Positions 1-5,438 of a stretch of DNA of 6,001 nucleotides are shown here, piece after piece. A program made the translations under genes and the position numbers. The DNA is from Clostridiales bacterium (GTDB lineage: Bacteria > Bacillota > Clostridia > Lachnospirales > WQUN01), in NCBI GenBank assembly GCA_031273705.1, contig JAISRJ010000244.1, positions 1 to 6,001 of the forward strand. The letters run 5' to 3'. Numbering within the stretch: position 1 is the stretch's first letter; each line of letters begins with the position of its first letter. The notes under the pieces were generated by a model, which made no database searches, was not told the origin of the DNA, and was given only the letters and a program-made list of their open reading frames with translations.

Positions 1-140
1 TTAACAGTACAACTTCCTCGGATAAGTGGCGGAGAATCAATCGATACCAGTTTGCCAAAATTTACAGTACCTGGAACTTTGCCACTCTTATACTAATTGC
101 CGTGTTCACCGCCGCTTACCTGTGGAAGTTGTCTCGTTAA
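1..140 (+). CDS. C-terminal fragment of a membrane protein, unidentified
   Basis: The frame is open from base 3 to a TAA at 138-140, giving 45 residues; the start lies before the window. The fragment begins with a polar stretch (NSTTSSDKWRRINRYQ), followed by one hydrophobic helix of about 20 residues (roughly FATLILIAVFTAAYLW) and a short basic tail, KLSR. This fits the last transmembrane helix of a membrane protein with a cytoplasmic basic end. The Trp-Arg-x-x-Asn-Arg pattern before the helix faintly recalls SdpI-like membrane proteins, but that is too little to name a family. The terminator at 257-288 is the first downstream and probably ends its transcript. That this is coding at all rests on the hydrophobic helix ending at a sensible stop; confidence is moderate. 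Confidence 0.5.
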   Translation, partial: NSTTSSDKWRRINRYQFAKIYSTWNFATLILIAVFTAAYLWKLSR

Positions 141-256
141 TGTGCCAAGTCACCCCGTAAAATCTTCCTCCTACCCTTGACACCGCTACCGAATGAATTT
201 AGCTTCGGATATGGGTAATTGGAATAGGACAATTAAACTTGCAATTTTCATGCCAG

Positions 257-288
257 AAAAAAGCTGTGGAATTTTCTACAGCTTTTTT
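257..288 (+). terminator. Intrinsic terminator after the upstream gene
   Basis: Arms 257-270 and 275-288 pair over 14 positions (one G-T wobble) around a 4-base loop. The core is AAAAAAGCTGT with ACAGCTTTTTT. A T-rich run follows on the plus strand (TTTTTTAATTTTT, 283-295). Because the left arm starts with six A, the minus strand also reads hairpin plus U-run, so it could work both ways. It should insulate the deacetylase-dnaG-rpoD block from the gene ending at 140. Confidence 0.85.
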
Positions 289-305
289 AATTTTTGTGGT
301 ATACT
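277..305 (+). promoter_or_regulatory. Probable promoter of the deacetylase gene (extended -10)
   Basis: TGGTATACT at 297-305 gives a TATACT -10 element (300-305) preceded by TG one base upstream, an extended -10. The -35 region at the usual 17-base spacing (277-282, TACAGC) is poor and lies within the right arm of the terminator. The predicted start, near 312, leaves a leader of about 65 bases before the ATG at 379. The call rests mainly on the -10 box. Confidence 0.5.
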
Positions 306-365
306 AAACAAAGTCAAAAATAGCGATGAGAATTTTATTTCTATCAGTTTCAGTTTTATACGATT

Positions 366-374
366 GAGGAGGGG
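366..374 (+). promoter_or_regulatory. Ribosome-binding site of the deacetylase gene
   Basis: GAGGAGGGG contains a full AGGAGG (367-372), six bases before the ATG at 379. It decides the start: the same frame is open upstream to an ATG at 193, but that extension would run through the terminator and promoter, and only the 379 start gives an N-terminal lipoprotein signal. Confidence 0.85.
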
Positions 375-378
375 TTTT

Positions 379-1560
379 ATGGGGAAAGGTTTATTATTGG
401 GGCGATTTGCTAACTTTATACTCTGTATTCTTCCAATTTTGCTGTTTTGCGCTTGCTCCCCGCAAACTCCGGCCGGGGCGGGCGAGAGATCTATAACAGT
501 ACAATACAGCCCAAACCCCGCGCGAGACGCGGCAAAAACGGAAGATACCCCTCTTCCCTCACCCGTCAATTCTCCTGTCACTTCATCCGCCGCTCCTTCG
601 TCTCTTGAATTAATTAAGGCGGAGGATTATAAACTAAAAAGGCCCTACGAATTGGGGCAGATAATGATTATCATGTACCATGGCTTAATAGAAGGGGATG
701 ATTCCAAAGACTATTACCAACGAAACAAAGACAATTTTAGAAATGATCTTCAAACGTTTTACGATCGAGGGTTCAGACTGATTTCACTGGAAGATTGGTT
801 TACAAATAATATCACTGTAGAGGCTGGCTATTCTCCGTTGGCGCTGACTTTCGACGATGGAAAAGCGACGGCTTTTTCTCTGCAAAAGGCAGATGGCGGT
901 TTAGAACCGACTACCGACTGCGCTGTTGATATTATGACCAAATTTAGCGACGAACACCCTGATTTTGGTAATACCGCAACTTTTTTTATATGTGACGGAC
1001 CCGAACCTTTTTTTGGGGAGGGTACATTGACCGAGCGATTTACGTATCTTATAGAACACGGTTATGACATAGGTAACCATACACAAAACCATAATCAAAT
1101 GAATAAAATGGACGCGAAAACGATTCAAGATGAAATAGGCTTCATAGATCAAATGATCAAAAACAACGCGCCAGGCTACATACCTATCGCTTTTTCGTAT
1201 CCATATGGCATTCGTCCCAAAGAAGAATTTTACCCGTATATACTGGACGGAACTTACGACGGTAAGGAATATCACTATCTGTTCGGATTGCGTGAAGGAC
1301 AAAGCGGCACGCCCTCCGCTGTCAATCGGGTTGGGTTTGATCCGCTGGGTGTTCCTCGTGTGAGGGCTTCCGATAACGAAGATACTGATCTCGGCTGGCA
1401 GCTGCGTAATTTTGAAGAGTTTCCTGAAAAGAGATATATCTCCGACGGATTGCCGGATAGAATCTCTGTGCCTGTCGAATTTGCGGAAAATCTTGACAGG
1501 AATAGTTTGAACGGCAAAGAACTATATTTGTATGATGAAAATGGAAACCCGGCGGAATGA
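379..1560 (+). CDS. Polysaccharide deacetylase (NodB/CE4-type) lipoprotein
   Basis: A 393-residue exported enzyme predicted to remove N- or O-acetyl groups from a polysaccharide outside the cell. The N-terminus has a basic start, a hydrophobic core (residues 10-23) and Cys26 in LLFCAC, a near-lipobox, suggesting attachment to the outer membrane-leaflet face. A Ser/Pro/Thr-rich linker (about 50-75) follows. The catalytic domain runs from about 95 to 335: MYHG (99-102), TFDDG (157-161; Asp159 the likely base, Asp160 metal ligand), HTQNH (234-238; His234 and His238 metal ligands) and SYPYG (273-277). The gap between the TFDDG and His motifs holds extra sequence rich in acidic and aromatic residues. 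The substrate (peptidoglycan, teichoic or other surface glycan) cannot be told. The stop lies 44 bases before dnaG, so co-transcription is likely. The family call is firm; the biological role is open. Confidence 0.9.
   Translation: MGKGLLLGRFANFILCILPILLFCACSPQTPAGAGERSITVQYSPNPARDAAKTEDTPLPSPVNSPVTSSAAPSSLELIKAEDYKLKRPYELGQIMIIMYHGLIEGDDSKDYYQRNKDNFRNDLQTFYDRGFRLISLEDWFTNNITVEAGYSPLALTFDDGKATAFSLQKADGGLEPTTDCAVDIMTKFSDEHPDFGNTATFFICDGPEPFFGEGTLTERFTYLIEHGYDIGNHTQNHNQMNKMDAKTIQDEIGFIDQMIKNNAPGYIPIAFSYPYGIRPKEEFYPYILDGTYDGKEYHYLFGLREGQSGTPSAVNRVGFDPLGVPRVRASDNEDTDLGWQLRNFEEFPEKRYISDGLPDRISVPVEFAENLDRNSLNGKELYLYDENGNPAE
1507..1536 (+). promoter_or_regulatory. Possible internal promoter for dnaG
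   Basis: Near the 3' end of the deacetylase gene, TTGAAC (1507-1512) and TATGAT (1531-1536) are separated by 18 bases, a fair match to a housekeeping promoter. Transcription would start near 1543, leaving a leader of about 60 bases carrying the stem-loop at 1567-1590. Box matches alone are weak evidence inside AT-rich coding DNA. Confidence 0.25.
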
Positions 1561-1566
1561 CCAATA

Positions 1567-1590
1567 AGGGTGCGTTTGATAACGCGCCCT
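1567..1590 (+). other. Stem-loop between the deacetylase and dnaG genes
   Basis: AGGGTGCGTT (1567-1576) pairs with AACGCGCCCT (1581-1590) over 10 positions, one of them a T-G wobble, around the loop TGAT. No T-run follows (the next bases are G-rich), so it is not a canonical intrinsic terminator. It begins seven bases after the deacetylase stop and ends four bases before the dnaG ribosome-binding site. It could stabilise an RNA end, mark a processing site or influence dnaG translation; its role is inference. Confidence 0.6.
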
Positions 1591-1593
1591 GGC

Positions 1594-1600
1594 GGGGGGA
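1594..1600 (+). promoter_or_regulatory. Ribosome-binding site favouring the dnaG start at 1605
   Basis: GGGGGGA lies four bases before ATG 1605. It is not a textbook AGGAGG but is strongly G-rich. The in-frame ATG at 1557 has only GGCGGA directly abutting it, too close to work well, so this site together with the conserved N-terminus supports 1605. Confidence 0.55.
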
Positions 1601-1604
1601 TACA

Positions 1605-3398
1605 ATGTTTTACCCAAGAGACGTTACGGAAGAGGTGCGGTCCGGTAATGAAATTGTTAGTGTGGTATCATCTTATGTGCGGCTGAAGCAATCCGGCTCG
1701 TATCATCGTGGCCTATGCCCGTTCCACAACGAGAAAACCCCGTCTTTCTATGTCATGCCGGACAAGCAAACATTTAGATGCTATGGGTGTGGGGCGGGCG
1801 GCAGCGTGCTGTCGTTTATAATGCAGATAGAAAACCTAAAATTTCCGGAAGCCGTTGAGTTTTTAGCTGAGCGTATCCACTATAAACTGCCCGAAAGAGG
1901 AGTGAATGACGAGACTGTCAGGCAGCGTGAAATAATCTATGAAATGAATAAAAAAGCCGCTCGATTTTTCTATAATTGTCTGCAAGCCGAGCCTGGTTCC
2001 ACGGCGCTCGCGTACTTTAATAAACGAGAGGTATCCCCCGAAACGCGCGTAAAATTCGGGTTGGGTTACGCGCCGGGTCATAAGGCTACGGTTAAGTTTT
2101 TAAGGGAACAAGGCTATTCGGAAAAGAATCTGGAAATATCTGGACTGGTAATTCGAGATAAGTATGGGGGATTTTACGATAGATTTTCAGAGCGGCTGAT
2201 GTTTCCGATATTTGATGTCTCAAAACGTGTGGTGGGTTTTGGCGGGCGGGCGCTTAACGACGCCGGACCCAAATACCTTAACTCGCCGGATACACAGGTT
2301 TTTGACAAAAGCCGTAATCTGTACGGAATCCAACTAGCCAAACAATCAAAGGCCCGGGATTTGATCCTGGTAGAAGGCTATATGGATGTTATCACCCTAT
2401 TTCAAGCCGGCTTCACAAACACGGTAGCGGCTCTGGGCACAGCGCTTAATCAGCATCACGCCCGCGCGATAAAAAAATATCGAGATAATGTGACAGTGCT
2501 GTTTGACAGCGACGAAGCGGGCACTAAGGCCGCGCTTAGAGCGATTCCTGTTTTACTTTCCTGCGGGCTACATATTAATATCTTACAGGTGACCGACGCG
2601 AAGGACCCCGACGAGTACATAAAAAAATTTGGCGGCGTCGCTTTCAAGCAACTGCTGAACACTTCATCCGATCATATAACATTTCAACTGGCGCAGCTTA
2701 AAAAGACTTTTCATTTTAATAAAGGCGATTTTGAAAACATTTCAGAACGAGTGCGGTTCACCACGGAATCAGCGAAAATTATCTCTAAGGCGGACAGCGC
2801 GATCGAAAGAGACGCCTATGCCAAGGAGTTATCCGGCGTGACCGGAATAGCCGCCGACGCCATTAATACCGAGATAAATAAAATCATTAATCGTCCGGCG
2901 GGCAATCGTCCGCCGGGCAACCGCCCGGGTAACCACCCGGGCAACCACCCGGGCAACCGCGTCCGATCCGCCAGAGAAAAATCTACGCCGCAAAAAGGCG
3001 TTTCAGACGCGAAAAAGGGGCTGATATATTTTGCCGCCACAGATGAGCGCGTTTGTAATGAACTTATTCGGGTGCTTAAACCAGAGGAACTGGTTGAGGA
3101 TGTATATGTTAAGCTGCTTACTATGATATTCGACTATAGAAAAAATGGACTCGAATTTTCCTCCGCCTCTCTTATAAATGATTTCGAGGAATTGAGTGAT
3201 CACAAGTTAATTTCGTCCATATTTGATCAAACTGTTGAATACCATGATGCAACTTTGCGGGAAAAAGCAATTAATGATATGCTAAAAGTGATAAAAAATT
3301 CGTTTATTGACACGGAATTTCATACAGCCGACTTTAAACGTATGAATGAGTTGAAAGGAATAAGAGAAAATATTAAGAAATTGTATATATCAATTTGA
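1605..3398 (+). CDS. dnaG: DNA primase DnaG
   Basis: Synthesises RNA primers for lagging-strand and restart synthesis, working with the replicative helicase DnaB/DnaC at the fork. The protein has 597 residues from ATG 1605, a usual family length. The N-terminal zinc domain shows Cys38, His41, Cys59 and Cys62 (CPFH and CYGC). The RNA polymerase core holds RLMFPIFD (197-204), GFGGR (211-215) and PKYLNSP (222-228). The TOPRIM fold follows with EGYMD (257-261, Glu257), DSDEAG (301-306) and DPDEY (334-338), the metal-binding acidic residues. A helical segment to about 425 is followed by an unusual NRPG/NHPG repeat linker (429-452) and a C-terminal helicase-binding region (about 468-597). The start at MFYPRDVTEEVR matches how DnaG proteins begin; an in-frame ATG at 1557, overlapping the deacetylase stop as ATGA, would add 16 unconserved residues. 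rpoD follows after 117 bases, the typical primase-sigma order. All key residues are present. Confidence 0.97.
   Translation: MFYPRDVTEEVRSGNEIVSVVSSYVRLKQSGSYHRGLCPFHNEKTPSFYVMPDKQTFRCYGCGAGGSVLSFIMQIENLKFPEAVEFLAERIHYKLPERGVNDETVRQREIIYEMNKKAARFFYNCLQAEPGSTALAYFNKREVSPETRVKFGLGYAPGHKATVKFLREQGYSEKNLEISGLVIRDKYGGFYDRFSERLMFPIFDVSKRVVGFGGRALNDAGPKYLNSPDTQVFDKSRNLYGIQLAKQSKARDLILVEGYMDVITLFQAGFTNTVAALGTALNQHHARAIKKYRDNVTVLFDSDEAGTKAALRAIPVLLSCGLHINILQVTDAKDPDEYIKKFGGVAFKQLLNTSSDHITFQLAQLKKTFHFNKGDFENISERVRFTTESAKIISKADSAIERDAYAKELSGVTGIAADAINTEINKIINRPAGNRPPGNRPGNHPGNHPGNRVRSAREKSTPQKGVSDAKKGLIYFAATDERVCNELIRVLKPEELVEDVYVKLLTMIFDYRKNGLEFSSASLINDFEELSDHKLISSIFDQTVEYHDATLREKAINDMLKVIKNSFIDTEFHTADFKRMNELKGIRENIKKLYISI
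2889..2960 (+). repeat. In-frame tandem repeat in the dnaG linker
   Basis: Six consecutive units encode NRPAG, NRPPG, NRPG, NHPG, NHPG and a final partial NR: two 15-base units (2889-2903, 2904-2918), three 12-base units (2919-2930, 2931-2942, 2943-2954) and six bases (2955-2960). The two NHPG units are identical at DNA level (AACCACCCGGGC). All unit lengths are multiples of three, so copy-number change would lengthen or shorten the linker without shifting the frame. The stretch is locally much richer in G and C than the flanking coding sequence. Confidence 0.9.
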
Positions 3399-3410
3399 GA
3401 TGGTTAAAAT
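3381..3410 (+). promoter_or_regulatory. Possible promoter for rpoD at the dnaG 3' end
   Basis: TTGTAT (3381-3386) and TAAAAT (3405-3410) are 18 bases apart. Initiation near 3417 would place all of the stem-loop at 3453-3496 in the rpoD leader. The -35 box matches consensus at only three positions and the area is AT-rich, so this is a weak candidate. The 117-base gap leaves room for a separate rpoD promoter, which is common in these operons. Confidence 0.2.
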
Positions 3411-3452
3411 AGTAATCAGCGTGAAATACTAGAAATAAGGGTTATCTGCGAA

Positions 3453-3496
3453 TGCGGCCCGAATGTGCAAGTTGTCTAATTCTGTATCGGGCAGCA
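3453..3496 (+). other. Stem-loop in the rpoD leader
   Basis: TGCGGCCCGA (3453-3462) pairs with TCGGGCAGCA (3487-3496) at nine of ten positions, with one G-A mismatch, around a 24-base loop. The 3' arm ends only three bases before the rpoD ribosome-binding site, so folding could affect ribosome access. No T-run follows, so it is not a terminator. The large loop makes the fold uncertain. Confidence 0.35.
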
Positions 3497-3499
3497 TAG

Positions 3500-3508
3500 A
3501 AAGGAAAG
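3500..3508 (+). promoter_or_regulatory. Ribosome-binding site supporting a TTG start for rpoD
   Basis: AAAGGAAAG sits seven bases before the TTG at 3516. The next in-frame ATG, at 3543, has no purine-rich site at a suitable distance. This favours TTG as the start codon. Confidence 0.65.
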
Positions 3509-3515
3509 ATAAAAA

Positions 3516-4592
3516 TTGAAATCCATAGATGATACCCTATTGATGAACCGACTGAAAGAACTGGTAGCTATTGGTAAAAAGAAAAAATCAGTTCTTGAAT
3601 ATAAAGAGATCATGGATTTTTTGGGTGATGTTGACCTGGATCCTGATCAAATGGAAAAAATGTATGAATTCTTAGAGAGTCAAAACATCGATATTCTGGG
3701 GGTTATTGAGCTGGAGGAAGATCCCGAAAAGGAGATCGATCTTTCGGTAGTCGAAGGTTCCATAAATATAGATGATCACGTGCGTATGTATTTGAAAGAG
3801 ATCGGAAAAGTGCCTTTGCTGTCCGCGGATGAGGAGATTGATCTTGCGAAGCGTATGGAGAAGGGAAGCGAGGATGCGAAGCGCCGTTTGGCGGAAGCCA
3901 ATTTGCGGCTTGTGGTAAGCATTGCTAAGCGATATGTAGGCAGGGGAATGCTCTTTTTGGATTTGATCCAAGAAGGTAACCTGGGTTTGATTAAAGCGGT
4001 GGAAAAATTCGATTATCGAAAAGGGTATAAATTCAGCACATACGCCACATGGTGGATCCGCCAGGCTATAACCCGCGCAATAGCGGATCAGGCAAGAACT
4101 ATCAGGATTCCCGTTCATATGGTAGAGACAATAAATAAGCTGATACGAGTATCCAGACAGTTGCTACAAGAGTTGGGGCGCGACCCGTCGCCGGACGAAT
4201 TGGCCAAAGAGATGCAGATGCCGGTTGAGAAGGTGCGCGAAATTTTAAAAATCGCTCAGGAGCCGGTTTCTCTGGAAACTCCGATTGGTGAGGAAGAAGA
4301 CAGTCATTTGGGCGATTTTATCCCGGATGATGATATTCAGGCACCGGCGGAGGCAGCGGCGTTTACATTGTTGAAAGAACAGTTGATAGATGTTTTGGAT
4401 ACTTTGACAGACAGAGAAGAAAAAGTGCTGAGATTGCGTTTTGGTCTGGACGACGGGCGAGCGCGCACCCTGGAAGAAGTCGGCAAGGAATTTAATGTGA
4501 CAAGAGAACGGATAAGGCAGATTGAGGCCAAGGCGCTGCGAAAGTTAAGGCATCCCAGCAGAAGCAAAAAGTTGAAGGATTATCTGGACTAA
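3516..4592 (+). CDS. rpoD: RNA polymerase primary sigma factor (SigA/RpoD)
   Basis: Directs core RNA polymerase to housekeeping promoters. The 358 residues match the short SigA form of Firmicutes, lacking the long insert of proteobacterial RpoD. Region 1.1 occupies about 7-60 and is followed by an acidic stretch (66-75). Region 1.2 starts at DDHVRMYLKEIG (86-97). Region 2 contains NLRLVVSIAKRY (129-140), DLIQEGNLGLIKAVEKFDYR (149-168) and the -10-reading YATWWIRQAITRAI (176-189). Region 3 follows from PVHMVETINKL (199-209), with the finger segment GEEEDSHLGDFIPDD (258-272). Region 4 ends in the -35-reading helix-turn-helix TLEEVGKEFNVTRERIRQIE (318-337). The start is TTG with a good ribosome-binding site; starting at Met10 (ATG 3543) would remove nine unconserved residues. 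It lies 117 bases after dnaG on the same strand and is terminated by hairpins at 4600-4670. Confidence 0.97.
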   Translation: MKSIDDTLLMNRLKELVAIGKKKKSVLEYKEIMDFLGDVDLDPDQMEKMYEFLESQNIDILGVIELEEDPEKEIDLSVVEGSINIDDHVRMYLKEIGKVPLLSADEEIDLAKRMEKGSEDAKRRLAEANLRLVVSIAKRYVGRGMLFLDLIQEGNLGLIKAVEKFDYRKGYKFSTYATWWIRQAITRAIADQARTIRIPVHMVETINKLIRVSRQLLQELGRDPSPDELAKEMQMPVEKVREILKIAQEPVSLETPIGEEEDSHLGDFIPDDDIQAPAEAAAFTLLKEQLIDVLDTLTDREEKVLRLRFGLDDGRARTLEEVGKEFNVTRERIRQIEAKALRKLRHPSRSKKLKDYLD

Positions 4593-4599
4593 GGTATAC

Positions 4600-4639
4600 C
4601 CGCCCAGAGGCGGCAGAATCACAACAGCCGCCGGGGCGG
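4600..4639 (+). other. Imperfect GC-rich stem-loop after rpoD
   Basis: GGCGGC (4609-4614) pairs with GCCGCC (4627-4632). The stem extends outward, CCGCCC (4600-4605) with GGGCGG (4634-4639), across a small internal loop (AGA opposite G). It begins eight bases after the rpoD stop and is followed only by TTCTT, so on its own it is a weak terminator. It may protect the mRNA 3' end or back up the stronger hairpin next to it. Confidence 0.5.
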
Positions 4640-4644
4640 TTCTT

Positions 4645-4670
4645 AACGCGACAATAATTGTCGCGTTTTT
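4645..4670 (+). terminator. Intrinsic terminator of the dnaG-rpoD transcript
   Basis: AACGCGACAA (4645-4654) pairs perfectly with TTGTCGCGTT (4658-4667) around the loop TAA, and TTTTT ends at 4670. The T-run overlaps the stop codon of the converging S-component gene (minus-strand TAA, 4669-4671). In the minus direction the hairpin is followed by only two T, so termination there would be weaker. Confidence 0.88.
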
Positions 4671-5349
4671 ACGTGGTTCGGTTGGCGGCGTCCTTTTTTA
4701 AGATTAGACGCAAAGGCTGGCAAATGAATAGTGCCGCGACTGCGCATATTATTGCTTCGGGTACGCCGTTGCTAAGTACCAGACCGCCGATTACACCCAG
4801 TACAATTGTTTTTGCATGGGTTATATCGCCGCCCGTTACGCGTACAAAATCCTCCGCGAATACAAAGTATATTAACCCTAAAGTGAAAAATGTATTTGCC
4901 AGACTGCCCAAAGCTCCGGAGATTATATATGAAGCGAATCGAATTTTTTTTGTGGGCAGGTTTATCTTGTTCAATAGATTAAAAAAGAATCCCGCTGTCA
5001 CGCCAATCATTACGCGAGGAAATATACTGATAACAAGGCTCCAGAAATTGCCGTTTATCTCTCCCAGAGAATAAAACGGAGAATACAAAAACGCTAACGG
5101 CGGCTGCGGCGGCATAAAAGTCCAGATAAATAGACTGAAAATTCCAGCCATAAGACCTAGCAAAGCACCCGCTTTTGTTCCGAGCAATACCGCGCACATT
5201 ACTACAGGCACACCGGCTAATGTCGCTACTATCGGTCCGATAGGCAAAGAACCCAGCGGGGTAAAACAAAATATAATTTCGATAGCCAGCAACACAGCAA
5301 ATTGAGTTAATAATAGAACATTCACTTTATTGGATTTACTTTCAGACAT
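4669..5349 (-). CDS. ECF transporter S component, substrate unknown
   Basis: A 226-residue, very hydrophobic membrane protein that looks like the substrate-binding S subunit of an energy-coupling factor vitamin importer (ECF_trnsprt family). About six helices can be placed: 10-30, 38-57, 60-78, 103-124, 138-164 and 180-212. The segment FTPLGSLPIGPIVATLAGVP (29-48), the repeated small-residue helix with GTKAGALLGL (57-66), a proline-rich loop (80-91) and GNFWSLVISIFPR (100-112) are typical of this group. No EcfA ATPase or EcfT gene is visible beside it, so it would share a module encoded elsewhere. A pantothenate-type or similar vitamin is possible, but nothing here decides the substrate. Its start has a strong ribosome-binding site. 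It lies 89 bases downstream of ileS and converges on rpoD, its stop overlapping the rpoD terminator. Confidence 0.82.
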   Translation of the reverse strand: MSESKSNKVNVLLLTQFAVLLAIEIIFCFTPLGSLPIGPIVATLAGVPVVMCAVLLGTKAGALLGLMAGIFSLFIWTFMPPQPPLAFLYSPFYSLGEINGNFWSLVISIFPRVMIGVTAGFFFNLLNKINLPTKKIRFASYIISGALGSLANTFFTLGLIYFVFAEDFVRVTGGDITHAKTIVLGVIGGLVLSNGVPEAIICAVAALFICQPLRLILKKDAANRTT

Positions 5350-5354
5350 TAAAA

Positions 5355-5363
5355 CCCCTCCCC
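5355..5363 (-). promoter_or_regulatory. Ribosome-binding site of the S-component gene
   Basis: On the minus strand GGGGAGGGG lies five bases before the ATG (5347-5349). This supports the 226-residue start. Confidence 0.75.
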
Positions 5364-5381
5364 TTCAAAAGATTGTGACAG

Positions 5382-5420
5382 GCCCGGCGCGCGTCAAGGA
5401 TACCCTGACGCGCGCCGGGC
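5382..5420 (-). repeat. Perfect 15-bp GC-rich palindrome between ileS and the S component
   Basis: GCCCGGCGCGCGTCA (5382-5396) is the exact reverse complement of 5406-5420, with a 9-base spacer. The RNA hairpin would be very stable in either direction. No U-tract follows on either strand: after the stem the minus strand reads CTGTCACAATCTTTT, the plus strand AATACGCTCG. It starts 18 bases after the ileS stop, the position expected for a terminator or mRNA-end stabiliser. A dispersed palindromic repeat or a protein-binding site is also possible. Confidence 0.75.
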
Positions 5421-5438
5421 AATACGCTCGTGAGTATA

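Noticed and set aside
177..205. TTGACA at 177-182 as a promoter -35 box
   Set aside because: The sequence at the right spacing (TAGCTT) is a poor -10, and transcription from it would stop at the terminator 257-288.
216..235. Inverted repeat TAATTG-8-CAATTA
   Set aside because: Only six bases per arm in AT-rich DNA, upstream of the terminator and far from the promoter; chance is a sufficient explanation.
193..378. Upstream in-frame extension of the deacetylase to ATG 193
   Set aside because: It would translate through the terminator and promoter, has no ribosome-binding site, and would bury the lipoprotein signal inside the protein.
901..1302. Minus-strand open frame of 133 codons inside the deacetylase gene
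   Set aside because: It lies antisense to a domain with intact catalytic motifs, and its product resembles no family.
3399..3515. A tRNA or small RNA in the dnaG-rpoD spacer
   Set aside because: No T-loop signature or cloverleaf could be found; only the imperfect stem-loop at 3453-3496 stands out.
3672..4118. Minus-strand open frame of 148 codons inside rpoD
   Set aside because: Antisense shadow of the highly conserved sigma regions 1.2 to 2.
4658..5074. Plus-strand open frame of 138 codons opposite the S component
   Set aside because: It starts within the rpoD terminator stem, has no ribosome-binding site, and lies antisense to a well-formed membrane protein gene.
5369..5397. Minus-strand TTGACG-17-AATCTT as a promoter for the S component
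   Set aside because: The -10 matches at only three positions, the -35 lies in the palindrome arm, and initiation would fall inside the ribosome-binding site.
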